Source: Alteromonas antoniana (GTDB lineage: Bacteria > Pseudomonadota > Gammaproteobacteria > Enterobacterales > Alteromonadaceae). From it: a stretch of 64,000 bases of DNA. The stretch's first letter is position 1; each line of letters starts with the position of its first letter. Below are positions 53,928 to 63,828 of this stretch, piece after piece. The translations under genes were made by a program, and so were the position numbers. The stretch covers positions 62,001 to 126,000 of the forward strand of contig NZ_JAESDH010000015.1 in assembly GCF_019249295.1 (NCBI RefSeq). Direction: 5' to 3'. The notes under the pieces were generated by a model. It saw nothing but the letters and a program-made list of their open reading frames with translations. It searched no databases and was not told the DNA's origin.

Positions 53928-56537
53928 ATGAAAACATCATTGTCATTACTGACAAAAAACGTACGCGCCGTACTCGCTGCATCGGCGGCGTTAAGTGCTA
54001 TGGCGGTAACGCCTGTTTACGCACAGGAAGAAGAAACTGCTGAAACACCTGATGATTATGAACAGATTGCGGTTGTTGGTACGCGCGCAGCGCCTCGCTC
54101 AGTCGGTGAGTCTGCTGTACCTATCGACATCATCTCCGACGAAGAATTTAAAAGCCAGGGCTCGACCGACATGGTGTCGATGATGCAAACGGTGGTGCCG
54201 TCGTTTAACGTTAATGACCAGCCTATTAATGATGCGTCATCACTTGTACGTCCGGCTAACCTTCGCGGTATGGCATCAGACCATACGCTGGTGCTTGTAA
54301 ACGGGAAACGTCGTCACCGCTCTGCGGTTATCACCTTCCTCGGCGGTGGCCTTTCAGATGGTGCACAAGGCCCTGATATTTCGGTTATTCCTGCCGCTGC
54401 ACTGAAGCAGGTTGAGGTATTGCGTGATGGTGCGGCTGCACAATATGGTTCAGATGCGATTGCCGGGGTAGTTAACTTTGTACTTAAAGATGCCGCTGAA
54501 GGTGGCTCTGTTGAAGCGCGTTATGGCTCGTATTACGAAGGTGATGGCGACATGATGCAGATCTCCGGAAACGTGGGAATGCCGCTTTCCGATGATGGAT
54601 TTATCAACCTTACCGCGGAATACCGTACAGCCGATCCAACCTCACGCAGTGTGCAGCGCGACGATGCTGCTGCGCTGATTGCAGCGGGTAACACTTTCGT
54701 TGCTGACCCTGCGCAAGTCTGGGGGAGCCCGGAAATCAAAGATGATGTAAAACTGTTTGCTAATCTGGGGTTACAGTTAAACGAAAATGCTGAGGCATAT
54801 CTGTTTGGTAACTATGCCGAGCGTGAAGTGGAGGGGGGCTTTTACTATCGGAATCCGCACAACCGTGGTGGTGTGAACGATGGTGGCATTGAAGAGGCTG
54901 ATGTCAACGGCGATGGTGTCATAGACGATGGGGAAGGTTATCAGCTTCTGCTGGTTGGGGATCTGACCGGCGATATGTCAGGAAACTGTCCCACGGATAT
55001 CCGCGTGGGCGACAACGTTTTACAAAATCCGCGTTATATCGACCAAGTTGCAAATAATCCGGATTGCTTTGCGTTTAACGAAATTCTTCCAGGCGGTTTC
55101 ACACCAAAATTCGGTGGAACCATCAAAGATATGTCACTGGTATTCGGTACGCGGGGCGAGTTGGACAACGAGATCGCTTACGACGTGAGTGTTAATCTGG
55201 GACAGAACGAAGTTGATTTTGCCATTAGCAACACAATTAACCCGTCGTTAGGGCCGGATACCCCATTTGAATTCAGCCCGGGCAGATATATTCAGTCTGA
55301 GCAAACTTTCGACTTAGGTTTAACCAAGCCATTTGATGCAGGCCTTTACGAGCCATTGTTTGTTGCAGGTGGCTTCCAGTACCGCCATGAAACTTACGAG
55401 AGTATTGCCGGCGACCCGGCATCGTATGAAATCGGTCCATTGGCTACGCAAGGGTTTGGTATCGGCTCAAACGGGTTCCCTGGTCTGGCTGCAAACAGTC
55501 AGGGCGAAGTGTCCCGTCATAACATCGCCTTTTATCTTGACGTAGAGGCGTACGTGACAGAAACATTTATGCTGGCTGGTGCACTGCGCTATGAGGATTT
55601 TTCTGACTTTGGGAACACCACCAAAGGCAAAATTGCTTTCCGCTGGCAGGCTATGGAGAGCATTGCGTTTCGTGGTGCATACTCTACCGGCTTCAAAGCA
55701 CCCACACTGGGACAGAGCAACGTGCGTAACGTGACGACTGCGTTTGGCACAGATGGCCGACTTATCGACCGTGCCACTCTGCCACCTACCGATCCGGTAT
55801 CGCAACTCAAAGGCGGCGAGCAACTTACGCCCGAAGAGTCAGAAAGCATTACCTTCGGTATGGTCGCTGACTTTGATAACGGCTTATTCCTGACTATCGA
55901 CTATTACAACATCGAACTGACAGATCGTATCAGTACGGCCTCCGGTATTGCGCTAACTCAGGAAGATATTGATACGTTACTGGGACTGGGGATTCGGGAT
56001 GCGTCCAGCTTCTCGGAAATCAGCTTCTTCACTAACGACTTCGATACCACTACCGAAGGTGTTGATGTAGTCGCAAACTACTCCATGGAAATGCTTGGCG
56101 GTGATACCAAGTTCTCGCTGGCATACAACTGGACCGAAACGACCGTTGACCAGGCGTCTGATAACATTTCGGACTTCCGTATCCGTATGCTTGAAGACAA
56201 CCTGCCAGCGGTTCGATACAGTGCTACCGCTAATCATACCAATGGTGACTGGCGCTTCCTTGCACGCCTGAACTACTATGGCAGCATTTTTGAGGACCAC
56301 CTGGACTCAGGGCTACCTATTGATAAGGTTGGCTCGGAATACACGCTGGATCTGGAAGTAGGCTACGACTTCTCGGATGAACTTACGGTGGTACTGGGGG
56401 CTAAAAATGCTCTGGATGAGTACCCTGACCGAAATGTGCAGTGGGACACCGAAATTGCAGGCTCAGCTTATCCCACTACGTCTCCCATTGGGATAAACGG
56501 CGGCTTCTACTACGTTCGGGGTATTTATACTTTCTAA
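53928..56537 (+). CDS. TonB-dependent receptor, paralogue 1 (no STN domain)
   Basis: This encodes 869 residues. The signal peptide ends VTPVYAQ. The plug begins YEQIAVVGTRAAPRSVGESAVPIDI and contains SSLVRPANLRGMASDHTLVLVNGKRRHR and EVLRDGAAAQYGSDAIAGVVNFVLK. The C-terminal beta-barrel ends in an aromatic residue (GIYTF), as required for outer-membrane assembly. The substrate cannot be read. Much of its sequence is closely related to the receptor at 58638-61562. It lies just before a FecI/FecR pair and may share their regulation. Confidence 0.93.
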   Translation: MKTSLSLLTKNVRAVLAASAALSAMAVTPVYAQEEETAETPDDYEQIAVVGTRAAPRSVGESAVPIDIISDEEFKSQGSTDMVSMMQTVVPSFNVNDQPINDASSLVRPANLRGMASDHTLVLVNGKRRHRSAVITFLGGGLSDGAQGPDISVIPAAALKQVEVLRDGAAAQYGSDAIAGVVNFVLKDAAEGGSVEARYGSYYEGDGDMMQISGNVGMPLSDDGFINLTAEYRTADPTSRSVQRDDAAALIAAGNTFVADPAQVWGSPEIKDDVKLFANLGLQLNENAEAYLFGNYAEREVEGGFYYRNPHNRGGVNDGGIEEADVNGDGVIDDGEGYQLLLVGDLTGDMSGNCPTDIRVGDNVLQNPRYIDQVANNPDCFAFNEILPGGFTPKFGGTIKDMSLVFGTRGELDNEIAYDVSVNLGQNEVDFAISNTINPSLGPDTPFEFSPGRYIQSEQTFDLGLTKPFDAGLYEPLFVAGGFQYRHETYESIAGDPASYEIGPLATQGFGIGSNGFPGLAANSQGEVSRHNIAFYLDVEAYVTETFMLAGALRYEDFSDFGNTTKGKIAFRWQAMESIAFRGAYSTGFKAPTLGQSNVRNVTTAFGTDGRLIDRATLPPTDPVSQLKGGEQLTPEESESITFGMVADFDNGLFLTIDYYNIELTDRISTASGIALTQEDIDTLLGLGIRDASSFSEISFFTNDFDTTTEGVDVVANYSMEMLGGDTKFSLAYNWTETTVDQASDNISDFRIRMLEDNLPAVRYSATANHTNGDWRFLARLNYYGSIFEDHLDSGLPIDKVGSEYTLDLEVGYDFSDELTVVLGAKNALDEYPDRNVQWDTEIAGSAYPTTSPIGINGGFYYVRGIYTF

Positions 56538-56555
56538 CACATGAAGCTGGGAAGC

Positions 56556-56578
56556 AAAGGGGGCGTAGGCCCCCTTTT
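56556..56578 (+). terminator. Intrinsic terminator after TonB receptor 1
   Basis: AAAGGGGGC (56556-56564) pairs with GCCCCCTTT (56569-56577) over GTAG, then a T. Confidence 0.75.
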
Positions 56579-56870
56579 ACACCCCAAACAGCGCAATAAG
56601 AGCGCGAAAAAAAAGTACCAGTGAAGATGCCAATAAGTCTGCGCCCTGAAGGGCGAGCCCGGAAGCACGCATCTGCGACTTTCGACTTCCTGACAGGGAC
56701 TGCCTGTGGATCCAGGGTTTGCACACGGCATATTCAGGACTCGCTGAATGGCTGCAGACTTATTCGCATCTTTACTGGGTGATAACAGGTGAAAAAGCAC
56801 GCAGTTACTGGCAAACTATCGGAACTACGCGCTGTTATATTGTCGTCAAAAGGCACACAGATAATAATTT
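56579..56870. other. Intergenic region upstream of the sigma factor gene
   Basis: About 290 bases between the receptor terminator and the FecI-like gene. It should hold the fecI-like promoter (AT-rich near 56830-56865). No Fur-like box or gene recognised. Confidence 0.4.
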
Positions 56871-57431
56871 ATGACAACTAAGTCGACACTGGCAGACACT
56901 TTTTTAAAGTATCGTACACGTTTAGTGCGAGCGGTGGGCGCGATTGTGAATCCGGATGACATCGAAGATATTGTCCAGGAAGCGTTTATAAAAAGTTATG
57001 AGGCTCAGTTAAATCAGGAAATTCGCTTCGAGCGAACGTACATGCTGAAAACAGCCCGTAATCTGGCCCTGAACCATGTGACCAAAGCATCTTCTCAGCT
57101 AAATCAGTCGATGGAAGATATGGATCACCTGCCGCAGGAGCTGGTGGGGCACAGCCTGGAAAAAAATGTAGAAAGCAAAGAGCGATTTATCCATTTTTGC
57201 CGTGCAACAGATACGCTGTCACCTGATGTGAAACGCGTATTTTTATTAAAAAAAGTCTATGGAATGCGTCAGCGGGATATTGCCGAACTGGTAGGAATAA
57301 GTGAGAGCACTGTGGAAAAACACGTGGCGAAAGGTCTCATGCTATGTGCCAGATATCTTGCAGATACACCTCAGGATGCCGCGAAAAGCGGGCAACCTGG
57401 CTTTAAATCAGGAACAGGACATACGCAGTAG
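56871..57431 (+). CDS. FecI-like ECF sigma factor
   Basis: This encodes 186 residues. Region 2 shows NPDDIEDIVQEAFIKSYE; region 4 shows RVFLLKKVYGMRQRDIAELVGISESTVEKHVAKGL, the helix-turn-helix that reads the -35 box. FecI-type factors are released when the receptor-FecR signal arrives and switch on the receptor gene. The FecR-like gene starts two bases after its stop. Confidence 0.92.
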   Translation: MTTKSTLADTFLKYRTRLVRAVGAIVNPDDIEDIVQEAFIKSYEAQLNQEIRFERTYMLKTARNLALNHVTKASSQLNQSMEDMDHLPQELVGHSLEKNVESKERFIHFCRATDTLSPDVKRVFLLKKVYGMRQRDIAELVGISESTVEKHVAKGLMLCARYLADTPQDAAKSGQPGFKSGTGHTQ

Positions 57432-57433
57432 TC

Positions 57434-58498
57434 ATGAGTAATATCCGTCAATTTTCCAGCCGGGAAGATATTCAGGAGCAGGCATGTCTGTGGATCAGCA
57501 GACTGGACCGGGGGCTTTCTGAAGAAGAAAAAGCTGAGCTGAATGCGTGGCTACGTGACAGCAATTCACATCGTGAAGCGTTAATGGAGTACGCCAGTCT
57601 CTGGGATGACATGAGCGCGCTAAATGAGTTGAGTGGCTTGTTTCCGCGCAAACAGGTTAAACAGGATTCCGGCCGCGTCAAACGCCTGGTTAATCAGGCT
57701 CGCTGGAGTGTTGCAGCTGGATTCTTATTAATGGCGATCGCCGCTGGCGTTATCGTTGATCGAACTTGGTTTAGCGCGCCTGTCGAGGTAGCCAGTACCT
57801 CACAAAAAGTCGTCACCGGGATTGGTGAGCAAAAAAGCCTGACACTGACCGATGGCTCGGTTGTCCATCTGAATACCAACAGCATCGTAACGGTTACTTT
57901 ATCAGATGAAGCGCGGGAAATTGTGCTGCTTAAAGGTGAAGCGCACTTTACGGTTGCGCATGACAAGACACGTCCATTTATTGTCACAGCAGGGAACAAC
58001 ACCGTCACTGCCGTAGGCACAGCATTTAACATGCAATATGTGAATGACAATGCGTTTGAACTGGTAGTGACCGAAGGACGTGTTCTGGTAAAAGATCGTT
58101 TTGCCATTACAAACAATAATCAGTCGCTGTTTAACAGCGAGCCGGTTTCCGGTGAAGGCCTGCTTATGTTTTCCGGCGAAAAAGCAACGATTCGCGGCGA
58201 TGTGGAAGATAAAGAGAACCTTTCTCAGGATGATATCGAAGACGATCTGGCCTGGCAAAAAGGCATGATTGTGTTTAAAGGAGAACCTCTGGAGCAGGCG
58301 CTGGCAGAGATTGGCAGATACACGCAACTGCGTTTTTCTATCAGCGATGAAAGACTCAGGCAACGCCGGGTGGCTGGCTATTTTAAAGTGGGTGATATTG
58401 ATGGTCTGCTTAACGCTCTGAAAAACAGTTTCAATATTGAACATACAAAGCTGAATGAAACCACGATCGCCTTGTCTGAGACCGAAACGACGTCCTGA
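57434..58498 (+). CDS. FecR-like anti-sigma/signalling protein
   Basis: This encodes 354 residues. The N-terminal cytoplasmic sigma-binding part is ACLWISRLDRGLSEEEKAELNAWL. One membrane span is at about 93-110. The periplasmic FecR domain includes TGIGEQKSLTLTDGSVVHLNTNS and VRGEAHF-like VLLKGEAHFTVAHD. The C-terminal STN-like/DUF4974 part is FKGEPLEQALAEIGRYTQLRFS. It carries the receptor signal across the inner membrane to the sigma factor. The order sigma, FecR-like, STN receptor is the standard surface-signalling operon. Confidence 0.92.
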   Translation: MSNIRQFSSREDIQEQACLWISRLDRGLSEEEKAELNAWLRDSNSHREALMEYASLWDDMSALNELSGLFPRKQVKQDSGRVKRLVNQARWSVAAGFLLMAIAAGVIVDRTWFSAPVEVASTSQKVVTGIGEQKSLTLTDGSVVHLNTNSIVTVTLSDEAREIVLLKGEAHFTVAHDKTRPFIVTAGNNTVTAVGTAFNMQYVNDNAFELVVTEGRVLVKDRFAITNNNQSLFNSEPVSGEGLLMFSGEKATIRGDVEDKENLSQDDIEDDLAWQKGMIVFKGEPLEQALAEIGRYTQLRFSISDERLRQRRVAGYFKVGDIDGLLNALKNSFNIEHTKLNETTIALSETETTS

Positions 58499-58637
58499 AC
58501 CCTGAGGTAAAGGCAGGTTCCGCCTGCCTGTTGTACTTACTTACAATCCGCCTTTAAAGTTAGCTTGGCAGGTAAAGTCGGATTGTGACAGTATGGTCAT
58601 TCTTGTTATAAAAATAATCAAACAGTAACCAGCACTC

Positions 58638-61562
58638 GTGTTGAAAGCGTCGCTTTTCCCTATTAATTTTCATCTTTTTTCCCGCCAGTCGTGCAAGCGT
58701 TTTGGGTGGCAAATTCTGACGCTCTTCTTTTTTTCAGCATCTACATTTGCCGCAGATAAAGTGGCGTTTTCGATCCCGGCACAAACTGCTGATAACGCGC
58801 TTACAGAGTTCGCCCGTCAGGCAAATACGACCTTGTTGTTTCCGCCGGAGCTCGCAGAACAGATAACCACTAACGCACTGGAGGGGGAGTACACCGTCGC
58901 ACAAGCGTTGGCGCTGCTGTTACAGGGAACGGAACTAGCGATGGTGGTCGATGAAGAGGGCATGGTAAGCGTGCGAAGCAAAGCGGCTCTGGTTTTCTCT
59001 GAACCGACAACAGAGATAGCAAAGGAAACCGAGGATAGCGGCGATTACCCTATGGAGCGGATTGCAGTCGTGGGCAGTCGCAGCGCCCCGCGCTCTGTCG
59101 TCGACTCTCCCGTGCCTCTGGATATTATTGGATCTGATACGCTTAGCTCACAGGGCAACAGTGACGTGCTGTCGATGTTAAGCGTGATGGTGCCCTCACT
59201 GAATGTCAATGATCAGCCAATCAACGATGCGACCAGTCTGGTGCGTCCTGCGAATCTGCGGGGCATGGCGTCCGATCACACACTGATTTTACTTAATGGT
59301 AAACGTCGCCATCGTTCAGCGGTGATCACCTTTTTAGGTGGGGGGCTGTCGGATGGGGCGCAGGGCCCGGATGTATCAGTTATTCCCGCGTATGCGTTGC
59401 GTCAGGTAGAGGTATTACGCGACGGCGCAGCCGCACAGTATGGTTCCGATGCTATTGCCGGCGTAATTAACTTTGTGCTGAAAAATGATGCTGAGGGCGG
59501 CAGTATTGCCTTAAAAACCGGGCAGTTTGGAGAAGGTGACGGTGAAATGTTGCAGCTTCAGAGTAACGTCGGATTGCCGTTGCAGGATAATGGGTTTATC
59601 AATCTGACAGCCGAGTATCGCCAGCAACAGGCAACGTCGCGCAGCGTACAACGGGATGATGCGGCAATGCTGTTACAAAGCGGGAATGAACAGGTTCGCG
59701 ATCCTGCTCAGGTCTGGGGCACGCTGGATGTCGATAAGGACATTAAACTGGCTGCAAATCTGGGATGGGATATCACTCAAGCTACCCAGGGTTATGCGTT
59801 TGCAACAGCGGCGTGGCGAGAGATAACGGGCGGCTTCTATTTTCGTCATCCTCATGATCGGGTAGGGGTATTCCGTCATCCGGATGAATCATCACCGCCA
59901 CGATTGCTGGTGGCTGACCTCGACGGTATCGGTCAGGGAATCGAATGTCCGGTCATTCTGATTACTTCTGACAATGTTCTGACGCAACCGGATTATCAGC
60001 GTATCGCGGATAACGACACTGCGCTGGGAAGCAACTGTTTTGCGTTTAATGAATGGTTCCCTGGCGGCTTTACACCTGAGTTTGGGGGGCGGATCGCAGA
60101 TGCTTCGCTGTTTGCCGGCGTGCAGCACGAGACCGAATCAGGCTGGTCACTCGATTTCAGCGCCAGTATAGGGTATTCAAATATAGACTACCGGCTTAAT
60201 GGTACTGTGAATCCGTCAATGGGGCCTGAATCTCCATTGTCCTTTTCTCCGGGCGATGTCAGCCAGGTGGAAAGAACAATAAATATTGACGCGTCCAGAC
60301 AATATCACACCTGGCTGGAAGAACCGGTAAATGTGGCGGTAGGCGCTGAATGGCGGCGCGAAACGTATCATCAGCAGGCCGGTGACACGGCGTCCTGGTT
60401 TACCGGGCCATATGCGTATGACGCTAACACCGATGCCACCACAGGACTGAGTGTTGGCTCAAATGGTTTTCCTGGTTACCAGCCCCAGTCCGAAGGACAC
60501 TGGAGCAGAAATAACTGGGCACTGTACGCTGATGTCGAACTGCTTCTGACGACCAACTGGCAAGCTGGTTTTGCCACCAGGTTTGAACACTTTTCTGACT
60601 TTGGTACCACGTTCGATGGCAAATTTACTACCCGGTTTGCGTTAACTGACACCCTGGCCCTGCGGGGCTCCGTGAGCACTGGCTTTAAAGCACCGACCGT
60701 GGGGCAAAGCAACGTGATTAACGTTACTACCGCGTATAGTGCCAACGGCCTGGAAGACCAGGCCACGCTACCGCCCACAGATTTAATTTCAAGACAGCTT
60801 GGAGCGACGCCACTGAAGCCGGAAGAGTCGGTCAATATGAGCGTGGGGTTGGTGGCTCACTGGCATGATGCACTGTATCTTACGATGGATTACTTTGATA
60901 TCCGGTTACAGGACAGGATCAGCACCACCTCAGCAATCCCGCTGACACCTCAGGATATTGCAGTGCTTGAGCAGTTGGGACGGGACGAGGCTGCTAAATA
61001 TGACAGTGCCAAGTTCTTTACCAATGACTTTGATACCCGCACGCGCGGCGTTGACGTTGTGTTGCAATATGGTTTCAGCGCCGGTGGCATTCCACACACG
61101 TTAATTGCTGCTTACAACTGGACCGATACACAGGTGGAGAGAGTGACGCTTTATCCGGCGGAGGTCGAAGGTGAGGTCGTAATGATGCCGAATCTTACCG
61201 CGCAGCGGATCCGAATGCTGGAAGATAACCTGCCGGCCCATCGTGCGACATTGTCACTTAAGCAGGTATTCTCAGCACTCACAGTGGACTGGCGCGCGAA
61301 TTATTACGGTAAGTTCTACGAAGACCATTTGGATGCCTCTGCCGGAATGGATATTTACGGCAGCGCCATGGTGACCATTGATATGGAAGGGACCTGGCAA
61401 ATCAGCCCGCACCTGTCGGTCTCAGTCGGAGCCCAAAATGTATTTGATTCAGTGCCCGACGACAATCCTTACAAGGGCGTTGTCGGGGCGCTGTACCCGC
61501 CGACGTCCCCCAGTGGTATAAACGGCAGCTTCTACTATTTATCGACTAACTGGCAGTGGTAG
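58638..61562 (+). CDS. TonB-dependent transducer receptor with N-terminal STN domain, paralogue 2
   Basis: This encodes about 974 residues from GTG 58638 (TTG 58641 is an alternative; no clear Shine-Dalgarno). The signal peptide ends FSASTFAAD. The STN signalling domain follows at about 41-115 (FSIPAQTADNALTEFARQANTTLLF, ALALLLQGTELA). Next come the TonB-type segment and plug (ERIAVVGSRSAPRSVVDSPV, VRPANLRGMASDHTLILLNGKRRH) and a beta-barrel ending NWQW. STN receptors signal ligand binding to FecR. It shares the plug and several barrel segments with receptor 1, so the two look like a duplication in which only this copy signals. Confidence 0.92.
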   Translation: MLKASLFPINFHLFSRQSCKRFGWQILTLFFFSASTFAADKVAFSIPAQTADNALTEFARQANTTLLFPPELAEQITTNALEGEYTVAQALALLLQGTELAMVVDEEGMVSVRSKAALVFSEPTTEIAKETEDSGDYPMERIAVVGSRSAPRSVVDSPVPLDIIGSDTLSSQGNSDVLSMLSVMVPSLNVNDQPINDATSLVRPANLRGMASDHTLILLNGKRRHRSAVITFLGGGLSDGAQGPDVSVIPAYALRQVEVLRDGAAAQYGSDAIAGVINFVLKNDAEGGSIALKTGQFGEGDGEMLQLQSNVGLPLQDNGFINLTAEYRQQQATSRSVQRDDAAMLLQSGNEQVRDPAQVWGTLDVDKDIKLAANLGWDITQATQGYAFATAAWREITGGFYFRHPHDRVGVFRHPDESSPPRLLVADLDGIGQGIECPVILITSDNVLTQPDYQRIADNDTALGSNCFAFNEWFPGGFTPEFGGRIADASLFAGVQHETESGWSLDFSASIGYSNIDYRLNGTVNPSMGPESPLSFSPGDVSQVERTINIDASRQYHTWLEEPVNVAVGAEWRRETYHQQAGDTASWFTGPYAYDANTDATTGLSVGSNGFPGYQPQSEGHWSRNNWALYADVELLLTTNWQAGFATRFEHFSDFGTTFDGKFTTRFALTDTLALRGSVSTGFKAPTVGQSNVINVTTAYSANGLEDQATLPPTDLISRQLGATPLKPEESVNMSVGLVAHWHDALYLTMDYFDIRLQDRISTTSAIPLTPQDIAVLEQLGRDEAAKYDSAKFFTNDFDTRTRGVDVVLQYGFSAGGIPHTLIAAYNWTDTQVERVTLYPAEVEGEVVMMPNLTAQRIRMLEDNLPAHRATLSLKQVFSALTVDWRANYYGKFYEDHLDASAGMDIYGSAMVTIDMEGTWQISPHLSVSVGAQNVFDSVPDDNPYKGVVGALYPPTSPSGINGSFYYLSTNWQW

Positions 61563-61621
61563 CGTCGCCTGACGCAGCGCGAGGAACGCTTTCTTCGCAG
61601 TTATCGCTACTCCCGTGTTTT

Positions 61622-63520
61622 CTAAAAACAGGTGTATGCCGGATAAGCCACATTTGAGTCGTCGACAGTCAGTTGAGGATGTTCATCAACGATATCCTGG
61701 TAAAGTGACGGTGCTTTTAGCTTCATCACACGCATTTGTGCCAGATGCGCGCCGCTAATCGCGGGAGAATACGCCATCAGGATATTGATGATTGCTTTTG
61801 CATCCTTAGCCCGGTCACGGGTCGCAACATGGTATAACGCAAGATATAACGGGTCGGGGGTATTGGGAAGTTGGTAGTAGGGTACACCTACTTGTTCCAG
61901 ATACTGAAGTGCCTCTGGCGCCCCTGCGTTGACAGCAAGAAACAGAAAGTTTCGGCCGTAGATGTCCGTCATGTACAGACCGACGCCAGTCTCTTCGATT
62001 TTTTGTAAGTTGTTCACAAAACGATCGTTGTCTTCCAGGTAGGAGAAGTTCCAGGCATCCGGCACAAGTCCGGCGCCGGCGAATGCGGCATAGCTCTCAG
62101 GAATATAAGCAACAGATTCGTGAAATACCCGTGGTACCGCCTCCGGGAAGTCGTCCAGAATTGACATGGCGAGTTGCCATTCACCATCCGACAGAACCCG
62201 ATAGTACCGACCTTCATCAAAATCTGAACGACGCCCTGGCCGTGCCTCAGTGAACATCACCTTTTCCCGTTTACACATTACCAGCTCAGGCGCCATTTCA
62301 TACAGTTCATCATCACGATAATCGACCAGCTCACTGCTTAGCCATTTGGGTGACCAGGCTTCAGCAACCTGCTTTTTGAAACTGCGGCAGCGGGAACGTC
62401 TTTCTGCAGTTTCCTCACCGACTTGATCTGCGATCATTGCTTCCTGATGAGATTGAATTTGCGTGATCAGTTCTGATGAACGCGACGATGTCAGCGGTGG
62501 CATAATGGGCACTGTTTTCAGGTCAAACCCGTAATTCAGTTCCAGCGCCTCGTCCACCCCTTCCCAAAAGATAAACAGGTTAGCTGAGAAGCGGCTTTTA
62601 AAGCTGTCATTCTGAAATTCTGATACCGAACGCTGTCCCTGTTCTATTAAATCATTCGCCAGGGCAATTTGCGCCGCTACAGTGTTATTTTGTTCCTGCA
62701 GTGCCTCTTGAGGAAACCGGCTAAGTCCTGCCAGGACATAATCCAGAGTGGTACCCAGATAGGCATCTGACGCTGGCGTCGCGCCCTGTGCGATTAACCA
62801 TTGCGCGAGGGCGGGGCGGCGGTTAAATGCCGCGACATCCAGCAACGAGATAGCCTGTTTATCAATGACATAGCTTCTCCCCAATCTGGCATTGATATCT
62901 TCAAGCTGTAACACAAAAGGCTTGATAGTCGCGTCGCTGAGATTGGGTTGCTGAATAAGCCAGGCAACATCGTCTACAATTAACGTCTCTTCGGAAGATA
63001 TCTCAAGTGGTTTGTCATTTTTTACCGCCTCTTCGAGCCTGTCGACAGGAACGCCTCTGAATACGCCCATGCCAGAGGGCAAGTCAGGCATTTTTGCCCG
63101 CAGCGCTTTGTTCAATTGTTCATTCAGAGTATCGAGCTGGCTGTCCTTTTTACGGTAGTTATTCCGCCATTCCCTTGCAAAGTTGGGGTTGCGAAGCGCA
63201 TCAATGGCCAGCGTGATGTCATCGACAGAGAAGCCGTCATCCAGGAAGGATGACAACCTTTCATCATCAAAATATTTACGGGTGACGCCATCAATACGGC
63301 TTTGTAATTCAGTGCATTGTTTATGATCTGCGACAAATACTGCTGCGGCTTCCTGTTGTACTTCTGGGGTATTTTTGGAGCTGCGGGTTGATGCAGGGGA
63401 GGATTTTGCCGGCGTTTCAGGGTTTGATTCAGATGCCGGCTCATGCGGTAGTCCGAACACCAGATAAAGAATCAGGAGTGAGGCGAAAATAAAAACGGAT
63501 AAATACAACGCGCGAGCCAA
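61622..63520 (-). CDS. Membrane-anchored protein with ankyrin-like segments, function unknown
   Basis: This encodes 632 residues. One N-terminal membrane anchor (LYLSVFIFASLLILYLVFG) is followed by a Pro/Ser/Glu-rich linker. The large remaining part should face the periplasm. Two stretches resemble degenerate ankyrin repeats: LLDVAAFNRRPALAQWLIAQGA near 230 and DIYGRNFLFLAVNAGAPEALQYLEQVGV near 555. Several cysteines occur. I do not recognise a family. It is 54 bases upstream in genome order of bfd but they are separate minus-strand genes; co-transcription from bfd is possible. Confidence 0.65.
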   Translation of the reverse strand: MARALYLSVFIFASLLILYLVFGLPHEPASESNPETPAKSSPASTRSSKNTPEVQQEAAAVFVADHKQCTELQSRIDGVTRKYFDDERLSSFLDDGFSVDDITLAIDALRNPNFAREWRNNYRKKDSQLDTLNEQLNKALRAKMPDLPSGMGVFRGVPVDRLEEAVKNDKPLEISSEETLIVDDVAWLIQQPNLSDATIKPFVLQLEDINARLGRSYVIDKQAISLLDVAAFNRRPALAQWLIAQGATPASDAYLGTTLDYVLAGLSRFPQEALQEQNNTVAAQIALANDLIEQGQRSVSEFQNDSFKSRFSANLFIFWEGVDEALELNYGFDLKTVPIMPPLTSSRSSELITQIQSHQEAMIADQVGEETAERRSRCRSFKKQVAEAWSPKWLSSELVDYRDDELYEMAPELVMCKREKVMFTEARPGRRSDFDEGRYYRVLSDGEWQLAMSILDDFPEAVPRVFHESVAYIPESYAAFAGAGLVPDAWNFSYLEDNDRFVNNLQKIEETGVGLYMTDIYGRNFLFLAVNAGAPEALQYLEQVGVPYYQLPNTPDPLYLALYHVATRDRAKDAKAIINILMAYSPAISGAHLAQMRVMKLKAPSLYQDIVDEHPQLTVDDSNVAYPAYTCF

Positions 63521-63574
63521 TTCACATCTTCCTTAATAGTAAATTTGCGCGATACAGAACGTGAAAAGAGAGGG

Positions 63575-63769
63575 TTACCCGACATCTCTGAATAAGGTTT
63601 CGTCGACGATTGTCGAGTCGATGATTTGCTGAGCCATTTGAATGCATTTGCCACATTGTGAACCGACATCAAGGCGCTGGCGCAATTCACGCATGTTCCC
63701 CACACCGCCTTCTTCGACAGCATTTCGTATCGCTTTGTCTGTGACACCATAACACATGCACACGTACAT
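63575..63769 (-). CDS. bfd: Bfd, bacterioferritin-associated ferredoxin
   Basis: This encodes 64 residues from ATG 63769 (AGGGG 7 bases upstream), the same length as E. coli Bfd; a longer in-frame start at 63796 is rejected. The four [2Fe-2S] cysteines are C4 and C6 (MYVCMCYG) and C38 and C41 (GSQCGKCI). Bfd docks on bacterioferritin and reduces stored iron for release in iron starvation. The promoter carries a Fur-like site, as expected. Confidence 0.93.
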   Translation of the reverse strand: MYVCMCYGVTDKAIRNAVEEGGVGNMRELRQRLDVGSQCGKCIQMAQQIIDSTIVDETLFRDVG

Positions 63770-63792
63770 TTGGGAACCCCTGTTGACTCGTT

Positions 63793-63828
63793 GCAAATGA
63801 TAATAATTGCTATTAGTGATTATTTCAA
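63793..63828 (-). promoter_or_regulatory. bfd promoter with Fur-like box
   Basis: On the minus strand, -35 TTGAAA (63828-63823), 17-base spacer, -10 TATTAT (63805-63800). A Fur-like AT-rich site, GCAAATGATAATAATTGCTA on the plus strand (63793-63812), overlaps the -10. This predicts induction under iron limitation. Confidence 0.75.
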
